A stretch of 64,000 bases of DNA, from positions 3,162,001 through 3,226,000 of the forward strand of contig NZ_OY787469.1 of NCBI RefSeq assembly GCF_963678835.1. Direction: 5' to 3'. This document shows positions 56,645-64,000 of the stretch, piece by piece. The translations under genes and the position numbers were made by a program. This DNA is from an uncultured Desulfuromonas sp. Its GTDB lineage: Bacteria; Desulfobacterota; Desulfuromonadia; Desulfuromonadales; Desulfuromonadaceae. Within the stretch, counting starts at the first letter, position 1; every line of letters starts with the position of its first letter. Below the pieces are notes generated by a model. The model did not search any database and was not told the origin of the DNA. It was given only the letters and a program-made list of their open reading frames with translations.

Positions 56645-56790
56645 TTTACTTTTCCACTGACCCCTTTACTTTTCCCCTTTAGGTTGAAGCGCAGCTTTAA
56701 TTGCAACATAAGAGAAATCTATTGCTCGGTCAAAAAGAACATAACTTGCCTCGGCCAAAGCAGCCAAATCGTAATACTTTTTCAAATCGC

Positions 56791-57372
56791 TCATTTTACT
56801 TCCCTCCCAAGTTTCTTATAAGCATTTATATACATTCCAAACTCTTTCGTATTGAGTACATACGGATACTGAGCTGTCCAAAACCTGAAAAGTTCATTAC
56901 TCCCCGTGTAGCCCGCCCAAACATTAATCCGTTTGACTACTGTGGTATCTGTATTCAAATCAACAATGGATTCAGCTGTAAAACCAACTGGAAAAATTGG
57001 CGTTTTTGACTTCTGCCACACCCAAGCAAACCGTTCGTTTAACCGATAACCCATATCAATGTTTTCTGCTGAATAACTTGGCGAATTTTCCCTCCACGTC
57101 AGCGTCTCTGCCACTCCCGGATTCTCCGTTTTCCACTGTTCCGGAGTCTTGTATACCCAGAACCCTGCCTTGGTATCACAATAATAGTGATAAAGAAGCA
57201 ACGTCGGGATATGGTCCCAAAACATGAGAAGGTACATAAACAAAATAGCGGCAGCTGCCCAACGCTTAACACCGTGTCCGGTACGCCTTGCCCACTTCAC
57301 CGTGCAACTGACCACCCAGTAGCTCAGCGCCAGATATAAAGCGAATGCAGCGAGGATCATCAATCCAATCAT
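56791..57372 (-). CDS. Two-helix membrane protein without a lipase (orphan partner)
   Basis: 193 residues. N-terminal helix LMILAAFALYLALSYWVVSC, second helix AAAAILFMYLLMFWDHIP, then a soluble part beginning YYCDTKAGFWVYKTPEQWK. The C-x2-x-AG-x2-VY-K/R-T pattern is shared with the 229-residue proteins (CNEEAGLHVYRT), placing them in one family despite low overall identity. No lipase gene follows; the RAYT element lies downstream. It may be an orphan immunity-type gene left after recombination. Confidence 0.75.
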   Translation of the reverse strand: MIGLMILAAFALYLALSYWVVSCTVKWARRTGHGVKRWAAAAILFMYLLMFWDHIPTLLLYHYYCDTKAGFWVYKTPEQWKTENPGVAETLTWRENSPSYSAENIDMGYRLNERFAWVWQKSKTPIFPVGFTAESIVDLNTDTTVVKRINVWAGYTGSNELFRFWTAQYPYVLNTKEFGMYINAYKKLGREVK

Positions 57373-57489
57373 TTAAACTCCTATTTCAGTCACAGACCAC
57401 CTGCATAGCAGGAGGTTTGAGGAAAGCTCCTAAAAGATAAGGTTAATTGTCCAGTTCTTCTTACCGGTCTAATTGATTTTGACTTACTC

Positions 57490-57735
57490 TCAAACCATCT
57501 CTTCATCCAGTCCGATGGTGCTCACACAATATCCTCTTGACCAAAAGTGTTTACCCGTAAAGCCACACTTAACTCCTTGCATTTGTCGGTGGATCTGAAT
57601 GTTTGCCACTCTCGCATGACATTTCTTTCGGGGCTGACCCTTCAGTGCTTTCCTCGGGCGGAAATGTCCTATAAGTCGCCAGAACGGCATAGCCTTTTTC
57701 GTCACACCGGCAAAGCCGGTGGTTTACTAAACTGC
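57490..57735 (-). mobile_element. IS200/IS605-type element, 3' remnant
   Basis: The frame ends GFTGKHFWSRGYCVSTIGLD then EEMV, the C-terminus of IS200 TnpA transposases. The catalytic HUH part is deleted. At the other border lies the hairpin CCACCGGCTTTGCCGGTGG (57706-57724), the kind of subterminal structure these elements recognise. It directly abuts the end of lipase copy 2. Confidence 0.7.
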
Positions 57736-58862
57736 TCAATTATTTGGGACGATGAAAGGTTTACCAGCGAGGTAAGTAGTAGATTTTGAATTAATAGCTG
57801 TTTCAAGTTCAACCAATCTTTCTTGCAGGCTTGTCCGGGTATCAAACGGTGGTGGAGAAATTCGATCATTCGGCGCTTCACCATTACTGATCGGTATTGC
57901 TGCCGAATTCTCCAACAACAATGCTGATAACGCATTAATCAACGACTCTTCCGACTTACCCGGATCAAACGAGGTAGCTTGAAGCAAGGCGCCTGTTTCC
58001 GTTAACGTAAAATCAGGGTTCAACATTTCCAACAGCGCCTGAACGCCAAGGGCGTCAACCATTTGCGACATACTGTGGCTGTTCTTTTCAGTCGTCAGAT
58101 AACGTTCCGAAGTTGCCGCAGTTCCTGTGAGACTACCGGCAACACCATCAGCATCATTACCGGGCACCGTATCTTCCGACTCAATCGTAAACAGACGATC
58201 ACTTAATGACTCAAACGATGAGGCAGGAGAAACAGACAGGTAATCAGCAAACATGGCGACAATCTCATCGGTCCAGCCACGGGAACTGATCGGATCAAAT
58301 CCAGGTGCATTGAAGGTAACCGTCTGGTCAAACAGTTCAGGGAATAATCTTTGAGCAAAAGCAGCAAGATGGCCGCCGAGGCTGTGTCCGGTTAATGTAA
58401 TGGTATCTCCTTCAGAGAGGAGTACACCCAGCCCCTGGCCGTTATAGCCGGCATCCAGGACATAGTAATCGGTCCCGCCAACTTCATCATAGCCATAAAC
58501 TACATAGGATTGATTTGTGGGCAAAGAGTCCCCAGGCATGGCATAGTGCATTGTCCAAGAAAGCTGCAGCACATCCGTCTGGCTGCGCTCTGCGGTCAAT
58601 CGCATAATGTAGTTGAACATGCTGACAGCCTGATTAATCGCGACACCGTATCCTCCGATATCAGCAAGATCTGCATTCAGGAGGTCGTCGGAGTTGTAAA
58701 GGGATTCAGGTTCAGTTCCACAGATTTTCTGCCAATTTTTGCGGGGCTCGTTTGGCGTCTACCGCAGCATCAACTACAAAATTTCCATTTCGATTGCTGT
58801 CATTCCATTCACATAAGCAAGATCGGCAAATCAGGAATACTTGTAAAATTCTGAAATGTTCA
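57736..58862 (-). pseudogene. Lipase copy 2, inactivated
   Basis: From 58620 leftward the sequence is nearly identical to lipase copy 1, including GHSLGGHLA, and stops at KPFIVPNN where IS200 sequence begins. The 5' part is broken: from the ATG at 58862 it reads NISEFYKYS then a stop, a frameshift follows VN, and a deletion of about 100 bases joins ERAPQKLAE to CGTEPESLYN. The gene cannot make full-length enzyme. It follows the second 229-residue protein gene exactly as in copy 1. Confidence 0.88.
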
Positions 58863-58890
58863 TAATGTCGCCTTCCTTTGAGTCATTGCG

Positions 58891-59580
58891 CTAGCGTTGT
58901 TTATGGATTGGCTTTAACACAACCTTGACAATATCGATTGGGCTTGCATCTCCCATCCCATCGCCTTTGCATTTCCATGGCGTGTAAGTGAAACCGGTGA
59001 GACCATAAAAAGCCATGTCAGCCCAACCTCCATCGATCCTTAAATGTGCAGTTTCTCCAAGAATCTCACTGTTAGAACGTTCAATTATTTGATATTGGTG
59101 GATTTTTATTTTTGGTGTCAGTTTTTTTCTTGTGATCAAGAGTTCATATTCACTTAAAAACTCGTCAACTTTTTTGTATGTTGGCTTCCCATTCTCCATA
59201 AAATATCGAATTTTATCTTTATCGCTCTCTCCTTCAGTAAATTCAAACCCATACTCGGCCCAGCCTCTAATGCCAGCAGCACCAAGAAAACTCTCCGCCT
59301 CCGCCGTCCGGTACACATGCAAGCCGGCTTTTTCGTTACAGAGCTTGGCCGCTTGTTGCCCGATCTGATAGACATCCCAAAAGACCACAATCAGCATGAC
59401 AAACGTGCAGAATGCAGATACGACCACCCCATACCACTGAAGTGGCTTTCTTTCCAGGAGTCGTATCGGTACCCCTATCACCGAAACAATGAACCAAAAG
59501 GCAAATGGTGCGACAAGCAGCAAACCAAAACCGTGGGTGTAATAACGTGTCCCGAAAATTTCAAATACACCTGCATCCAT
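58891..59580 (-). CDS. Two-helix membrane protein, copy 2 (partner of decayed lipase 2)
   Basis: 229 residues. Membrane helices and the CNEKAGLHVYRTAEAESF domain are nearly identical to the copy at 53942, but from about residue 150 the chain diverges (KLTPKIKIHQYQIIERSNSE and the end SPIDIVKVVLKPIHKQR). The gene is intact though its lipase is dead. In toxin-immunity loci immunity genes often outlive their toxins, which fits. A folding-partner role would not predict retention. Confidence 0.75.
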   Translation of the reverse strand: MDAGVFEIFGTRYYTHGFGLLLVAPFAFWFIVSVIGVPIRLLERKPLQWYGVVVSAFCTFVMLIVVFWDVYQIGQQAAKLCNEKAGLHVYRTAEAESFLGAAGIRGWAEYGFEFTEGESDKDKIRYFMENGKPTYKKVDEFLSEYELLITRKKLTPKIKIHQYQIIERSNSEILGETAHLRIDGGWADMAFYGLTGFTYTPWKCKGDGMGDASPIDIVKVVLKPIHKQR

Positions 59581-59636
59581 GTGCTAATTACTCCTTTTTC
59601 AAGCTTTAACGGCACCTTCTCCAAAAGATGGTGTCA

Positions 59637-61034
59637 TTACCGGCCATGCTGTAAAGGCGGTTTATGATCACCAGCCCAGAGGGAAGAGGTGCCGGTTATG
59701 GTCTCATTATCGTCACCGCCAAAGGCGATCGTATAGTCAGGGCTGGGATTAGGAACATCAAGCAATTCCGGATCATTGAGCGTGATCTTCAGTGCAACAT
59801 CTTCATAAATTACGGCACTGTCGGATTCCGTCGAATCGTTGATATTGGCATAGAGCAGATTGGCGAGCATTTCGGCACGGTCTTGAAGATACATCGTACT
59901 CAATTGGCCCTCTCCAGTGGTCCGATTGCAGATGTCGAGCTCACCGTTCTGATTATAATCAACATAGATGGCATCATCGCCGGTAATGGCAAAAGGATTA
60001 AGGCTCACCAGGGCATAGCGATAGGCGATATCGGTGCCAGCCAAATAATAAATATCATCAGGCGAAAGCGAGACAACGTCGCCTTCTGTGTTAGTTGTGG
60101 CAAAAATATTCAGCGTCAGACTTTGATCGGCAGTTGAAGTGATATTAAGCGCGGAAAAAGTACTCTCTGTACGGGTATAGCCATCTTCGCCATTAAGTGC
60201 ATAAACGATCGACAAGTCGCTCAGGGTCGTCGTATCTACAAAATGACTCAGGATATCCGCGTAATGCTGGAGAGCTGCATTAAGAACACTCATTTTATGC
60301 CCATCAAGCCCCACGTCTTCACCGAAAATTGGCAGGAATAAGCCTAAATGCTCAGAGGCCAACTCCGTTGCCAAATTGGACAGGATATCTCCATTTAACG
60401 CACCAAAATCACTATAGGAAATATTGAGAACGTTCTCCCTCGCGGATTCAGCGTATGAAGAATCCAAACCAAAGGCGTCAAGAACCGCATAAATACCAAG
60501 ACTGGTCAAGGCATCAATCAGACCTATATCGTCATTGATTGGCATCGTCAGTAAACGTTCCGTGCCATAGGGATTGAAGGCGTAACTTTCAATCTCAAGG
60601 ACGGCACCCACGGCCTGTGTCAAAATCCCCCCCAATGAATGGCCGGCCAGTGTCAGATTATCTGTTGTGATATTGTATCTGGGATCAGCGAGAACGGATT
60701 GGACATAAGCTAGAGCGTCTTGAAATTGCAAATTATAATTATGAAGACCAATTATCGCATCTTCAAGGATATCTAGCGGTTCTTGGGTTCCCCTGAAGAC
60801 GATCACATATTCATCAGTCCCGCTTACTTGCAAGAGAAGAGCCTGCATATCATTATCAGTTGAGATATAATCAACAATTGTATAGGAAGAATTCAATGTA
60901 AACTGATCAGAATCCATATAGAATGTACCAGTTAAAATTCTATTTTTATCTAAATACAAGCCAGTACCAAAATCTTTATAGACAATAGCACACAGTTGCC
61001 CCATATCTAATAAAGCACTCACAGAGCTATTCAT
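59637..61034 (-). CDS. Second-type lipase with start of RTX region, frame broken near the end
   Basis: 465 residues. The hydrolase domain (about 1-250) has VIVFRGTQEPLD and the nucleophile elbow NLTLAGHSLGGILTQAVGA. The C-terminal 130 residues (AGTDIAYRYALVSLNPFAIT onward to NPSPDYTIAFGGDD) match the N-terminus of the giant RTX protein. The chain then ends in AGDHKPPLQHGR, a frameshift relative to DRLYGMAGNDTI in the giant gene, so it has lost its RTX tail and probably cannot be exported by itself. The ATG overlaps the upstream membrane-protein stop by ATGA. Confidence 0.85.
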   Translation of the reverse strand: MNSSVSALLDMGQLCAIVYKDFGTGLYLDKNRILTGTFYMDSDQFTLNSSYTIVDYISTDNDMQALLLQVSGTDEYVIVFRGTQEPLDILEDAIIGLHNYNLQFQDALAYVQSVLADPRYNITTDNLTLAGHSLGGILTQAVGAVLEIESYAFNPYGTERLLTMPINDDIGLIDALTSLGIYAVLDAFGLDSSYAESARENVLNISYSDFGALNGDILSNLATELASEHLGLFLPIFGEDVGLDGHKMSVLNAALQHYADILSHFVDTTTLSDLSIVYALNGEDGYTRTESTFSALNITSTADQSLTLNIFATTNTEGDVVSLSPDDIYYLAGTDIAYRYALVSLNPFAITGDDAIYVDYNQNGELDICNRTTGEGQLSTMYLQDRAEMLANLLYANINDSTESDSAVIYEDVALKITLNDPELLDVPNPSPDYTIAFGGDDNETITGTSSLWAGDHKPPLQHGR

Positions 61035-61798
61035 TTATAATTCTCCTTAGTAAAAATTCTATTTTCGATAAATACTTTATGCTTTGCTGGCCTTAGACCT
61101 CTTCCATACTTAGTAAATACTTTTTCATCAAAATACAGCAAACCTTCTTCCCCGCATAGCGCAGTAGGGGAAAAATACCTATGTCCGACAAAATCAGGCA
61201 GCATCATATAAAAACGACGCATAAGCCTTCGATTATACGCAACAATCTCCCCTGTTTTCAATTCTGTAACTTTGACTTCATCACTCCAAAGATAGCGCCG
61301 TTCAAATGACGTCAATGGAGCCTGATCAAATACAATGCTATAATTAAAACAGGGCATCGTCTCAGGAGAATAAACTCTCGCTCGTTTAGCGATCTCTCTT
61401 GCTTCCTTGTCCAGAGTATTGAAGTATTTTTTCCAATCCTCTTGCGTTTTTTTCTGAATTTTTTCGCTTTCTCGCCAATCCTCCTGCGTTGCGGTATAGA
61501 CATAAATCGTCCCATCCGGTGCGTTCAGCGCCATGGTTTTAAGATGTGCGCCGTCCAGATAATTGCAGATCATCAGCAAGCGGTCGTTTTCATCAAACCC
61601 TGGATAGATATTGTCTTCCCAGTAGATGCTTTCGGGATATTCAACGGTTTTCTTGATAAACGTCTTTGGATTCGGATCCGCCTTACAGATTCGATAGGCC
61701 AGGATATTGGTGATAATGATGTCGTGGGTCAGAAAAAGGATCAGTCCCAGAAATCCCAAAAATGCGAGAGCGATCAACCACCACGATGTTCGGCTCAT
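61031..61798 (-). CDS. Single-helix membrane protein paired with the second-type lipase
   Basis: 255 residues from the ATG at 61798, which has GGAG eight bases upstream; the longer frame to 61873 would run through the promoter. One membrane helix (WWLIALAFLGFLGLILFLTH), then a soluble domain starting AYRICKADPNPKTFIKKTVE. It has a charged central helix (EDWRESEKIQKKTQEDWKK). It differs from the two-helix proteins but holds the same position, directly upstream of and overlapping a lipase gene. No family recognised. Predicted role: immunity, periplasmic face of the inner membrane. Confidence 0.75.
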   Translation of the reverse strand: MSRTSWWLIALAFLGFLGLILFLTHDIIITNILAYRICKADPNPKTFIKKTVEYPESIYWEDNIYPGFDENDRLLMICNYLDGAHLKTMALNAPDGTIYVYTATQEDWRESEKIQKKTQEDWKKYFNTLDKEAREIAKRARVYSPETMPCFNYSIVFDQAPLTSFERRYLWSDEVKVTELKTGEIVAYNRRLMRRFYMMLPDFVGHRYFSPTALCGEEGLLYFDEKVFTKYGRGLRPAKHKVFIENRIFTKENYK

Positions 61799-61828
61799 GG
61801 AATTCTCCAAAAAGAGATCAAAAGCAAA

Positions 61829-61905
61829 AAATAGACATGTCGATGATAACGATATGTTAATATACGTCAACAAATATAGTTTTTTTATATTTATTTAACC
61901 AAACT
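61829..61905 (-). promoter_or_regulatory. Promoter of the lipase cassette operon
   Basis: On the minus strand: -35 TTGACG (61865-61870), 16-base spacer, -10 TATCAT (61843-61848), giving a leader of about 40 bases before the ATG at 61798. The region recurs at 55159-55236. Confidence 0.65.
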
Positions 61906-61986
61906 GAAGTTTAGAGTTACACCCCTCCCCAAGCCAGCCTGATTCGGCGCTGGGAAGCGTTCATTAATAACTAAAAACTGTCGAAG

Positions 61987-62330
61987 TTAAGCTGTTTTGT
62001 GTGGATCAGGCGGCCGATCCGGTTTTTTGCCCCGGTTTTGAGGGCTGAATTTTCCCGACTTCGGGTTCCAGTGGCTGCGGATATCGACATGACCAAAAAT
62101 CCTTTGCAACCCTTGGCGCACACGCCCGGCCGTGATCGGCTGTTTGTCTCTCCAAGGGCAGAGAGAGGCGAGGTCTTTCACCTGTTCACTGTTCTGTTGA
62201 GCCAACAACTGCGCGTTTGCTGCCACGTGTCCTTCCAGCCCCAACGGTTCTTAAGCTGATTGAACAGGTCCTCAATGGACCACCTGCGGTTATACGCCAG
62301 CAGGATGCGTGCGGCTGACAAATTTTCACC
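61987..62330 (-). pseudogene. DDE transposase C-terminal fragment (IS4-like), frameshifted
   Basis: Two frames together read ILLAYNRRWSIEDLFNQLKN and RWGWKDTWQQTR, then LLAQQNSEQVKDLASLCPW and on to a Lys/Pro-rich end. The RRWSIE-x(n)-K pattern marks the last catalytic Glu of IS4-type transposases. The N-terminal and central domains are absent. It is fused directly to the hcp fragment on the opposite strand. Confidence 0.7.
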
Positions 62331-62981
62331 TGGGGACGTGTGCATTGGCCGGATGTCAAACATATCGACGGCTGGGATTTCTCCGAAGTGATTGGAAAAG
62401 CCCTGAAATGTGAAGGTTTTCAGGAAAAAGAAGATAAGCACATAATAACGGGGTGTGGTCATCATGCGGTCATAGGCTTGGCTGATCAGGTGATCGAAGC
62501 GGTCAAATCGGGAGCTATCAAGCGTTTCTTCCTGATTGGCGGATGCGATGGTGCCCTTCACGGACGTGATTACTATACTCAACTGGCCGAGAGTTTGCCC
62601 AAAGATACGGTCATTCTGACATTGGCCTGCGGCAAATACCGTTTCAACAAGCTCGAATTTGGTGATATCAACGGCATTCCACGCCTGCTGGATGTCGGCC
62701 AATGCAATGATGCCTATTCTGCGATTCAGATTGCTCTGGCACTGGCTGAAGCCTTTGAATGCGAGGTCAATGACCTGCCGTTATCTATTGTCTTATCGTG
62801 GTATGAGCAAAAGGCTGTCGCAGTTCTGTTGTCGTTGCTGTCATTAGGCCTGAAAGACATGCGTATCGGCCCCTCGCTGCCAGCTTTCATTTCGCCCAAT
62901 GTTCTCAACTTTCTGGTTGAAAACTTCAATCTGACGCCGATTGGTAATGCCAGTGATGATATGGCGACCATGCTTGGTTAA
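62331..62981 (+). pseudogene. hcp: Hybrid cluster protein (hydroxylamine reductase), N-terminally truncated
   Basis: About 215 residues of the usual 540. Retained ligands of the hybrid Fe-S-O cluster are the Cys in [11 protein letters not shown], the Cys in [17 protein letters not shown], the Cys in [18 protein letters not shown] and the Glu in [10 protein letters not shown], with spacings as in Desulfovibrio Hcp. The N-terminal four-Cys cluster, the His and Glu ligands and one Cys are lost, and there is no start codon or ribosome site at the break (about 62331). Hcp handles NO and hydroxylamine in anaerobes. The original terminator survives downstream. Confidence 0.88.
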
Positions 62982-62987
62982 TCTAAT

Positions 62988-63021
62988 AAAAGGCCCTGTA
63001 ACAGTTGTGCAGGGTCTTTTA
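62988..63021 (+). terminator. Terminator of the hcp remnant
   Basis: AAAAGGCCCTG pairs with CAGGGTCTTTT around a loop of about ten bases, a few bases after the hcp stop. Confidence 0.8.
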
Positions 63022-63051
63022 TCGTTTCGATGTGATCCCCATAGGGATACT

Positions 63052-63088
63052 CGCCCACTCTGGCGTTGCCGTCACGGCAACTCTGGCG
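63052..63088. repeat. 37-base palindromic element, copy 2
   Basis: Same element as 38473-38509 with two changes, containing the dyad GTTGCCGTCACGGCAAC. It lies about 85 bases from the tRNA-Leu 3' end. Confidence 0.7.
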
Positions 63089-63133
63089 TGGCGCTAGCTC
63101 CGCTTCGAGTCTTACGACTGCTTTTGCAAAATA

Positions 63134-63167
63134 AAAAACCCGCCACCTTACGGTAGCGGGTTATTTT
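63134..63167 (-). terminator. Terminator of tRNA-Leu
   Basis: AACCCGC pairs with GCGGGTT, with further pairing inside, followed by a T run on the minus strand just after the tRNA. Confidence 0.85.
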
Positions 63168-63171
63168 ATTT

Positions 63172-63259
63172 TGGTGCCGAAGGGGAGACTCGAACTCCCA
63201 CGCCCTAACGAGCACATGAACCTGAATCATGCGTGTCTACCAGATTCCACCACTTCGGC
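63172..63259 (-). tRNA. tRNA-Leu (CAG)
   Basis: From 63259 on the minus strand: acceptor GCCGAAG, D arm, anticodon stem-loop CATGATTCAGGTTCATG with anticodon CAG, a long variable arm (TGCTCGTTAGGGCGT), T arm GGGAGTTCGAGTCTCCC, acceptor CTTCGGC, discriminator A and encoded CCA. The long variable arm fits a class II tRNA. Confidence 0.96.
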
Positions 63260-63320
63260 TTGAAGCGAGACGTTTTATAACAAACGACATAGCTAAATGC
63301 AACAAAAAAATGATGCCTGT

Positions 63321-64000
63321 TTACCCTTCATCCACCTGTTCAGCAGGAGCCACCATCACGGTTCGAAATTCATCCACCGTTACCAGCCCGGGAGGGGCAT
63401 TTTTGACCCGCTTTACATGTTTGCCATAGGCGACCATCACGTCCACTTTTGCGCTATTTTTCCCGCGACAATGGCGTGCGGCAATCGCTGCGGCAAATAG
63501 AATATCCTCTTCGTCAACCTGGGCACCGTCACACTTGAGAACCACATGGCTGCCCGGCATCAGATGGGCATGAAACCACAAATCATTGGCTTTGAGCATC
63601 TGTTTACTTAAATAATCGTTGGTTTTATTGTTGCGCCCCCACAGCACTGGCCAGCCGCCAGGCGAAACGGTTTTGCGCACCAGATCCGCCGCTGAAATCC
63701 GCCGTGTTTCACGATTCAGAGCGTTTTGTGGTCGGTAGATACCGGCATCAATCAGCTCCTGACGGATCACGTCCTGATCTGCGGAAGAATCACTCTCCAA
63801 CTGTTCGGTAATCTCCTCAAGCCACGCGATTTCACGCTCGGTCTGCTCATGACGGCGCAGACAGTGGTCAAGTCCACGCTTCGCCTTGCTGTAGCGTTTG
63901 TAATACTGATCGATGTTTTCCTGCGGTGCCTTTGCTGGGTCCAGCTTTAAACGGCACATCACAGGTGGGTCCTGATAATAGTCTGTGACCTCTACATCCG
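63321..64000 (-). CDS. rqcH: NFACT/RqcH protein, C-terminal part (cut by window edge)
   Basis: The frame is open to base 64000, so the N-terminus lies outside. Visible: CRLKLDPAKAPQENIDQYYK and the coiled-coil AKRGLDHCLRRHEQTEREIA, then the NFACT-R RNA-binding domain with GGWPVLWGRNNKTNDYLSKQ, NDLWFHAHLMPGSHVVLK and VDVMVAYGKHVKRVKNAPPG. RqcH binds stalled 50S-peptidyl-tRNA complexes and recruits tRNA-Ala for alanine tailing. The Asp/Arg motif needed for that is outside the window. Confidence 0.93.
   Translation of the reverse strand, partial: DVEVTDYYQDPPVMCRLKLDPAKAPQENIDQYYKRYSKAKRGLDHCLRRHEQTEREIAWLEEITEQLESDSSADQDVIRQELIDAGIYRPQNALNRETRRISAADLVRKTVSPGGWPVLWGRNNKTNDYLSKQMLKANDLWFHAHLMPGSHVVLKCDGAQVDEEDILFAAAIAARHCRGKNSAKVDVMVAYGKHVKRVKNAPPGLVTVDEFRTVMVAPAEQVDEG

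Noticed and set aside
57702..57935. 77-codon frame that begins MRYQHCCWRIRQQYRSV
   Set aside because: It is the out-of-frame shadow of the lipase 3' end, and the same shadow forms the first codons of the long RTX frame.
62178..62702. 174-codon minus-strand frame across hcp and the IS fragment
   Set aside because: Only its last 45 codons are transposase-like; the rest is antisense to the well-conserved hcp fragment.

Overview
The window looks like chromosomal DNA of a Gram-negative, probably anaerobic deltaproteobacterium of the Desulfuromonas/Pelobacter type. This is inferred from gene content: many large PAS-rich sensor kinases, nadB next to a TTG-started chorismate mutase, an AmmeMemoRadiSam B protein, hybrid cluster protein and RqcH. 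No marker gene fixes the taxon. Housekeeping blocks alternate with accessory DNA full of insertion-sequence remnants.

Layout. 1-8.5 kb: a same-strand signalling operon (end of a hybrid kinase, an HD-GYP response regulator, a REC-kinase protein with no visible phosphoacceptor histidine, and a 1869-residue hybrid kinase ending in Hpt). 9.0-14.3 kb: a PAS kinase, then accessory DNA with an orphan ParD antitoxin, HipBA, a decayed IS630, two MITE-like repeats, a REP-like pair and a 3' fragment of tRNA-Gly. 14.3-24.9 kb: a probable island between that fragment and the intact tRNA-Gly gene; it holds an IS91 remnant, a two-partner secretion pair (TpsA/TpsB), a divergent LuxR-type regulator and an IS110-type element. 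25.1-36.6 kb: core genes (pgsA, lytic transglycosylase, nadB, chorismate mutase, a stand-alone DAHP-synthase regulatory domain, an output-less sensor, YciH, a ferritin-like protein, gltX, Memo, TauE/SafE, tRNA-Cys, a thiamine-binding-type protein, a deaminase). 36.6-39.6 kb: a complete IS1380 element and a truncated ISL3 element.

39.6-61.9 kb is the most unusual part. A complete type I secretion system (TolC, ABC transporter with C39-like domain, HlyD adaptor) with an IS-truncated glycosyltransferase gene is followed by a giant RTX protein, and then by a mosaic of lipase genes, each complete or decayed lipase being preceded by a gene for a small membrane protein. The promoter region, a membrane-protein gene and a lipase gene occur twice; one lipase copy is decayed and the giant RTX frame is fused out of frame to a lipase. 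The arrangement resembles a polymorphic toxin locus (secreted lipases, swappable N-terminal cassettes, candidate immunity or partner proteins) built on type I secretion. The toxin/immunity role is inference, not shown.

62-64 kb: a hybrid cluster protein gene beheaded by a transposase fragment, tRNA-Leu, and the 3' part of rqcH running off the right edge.
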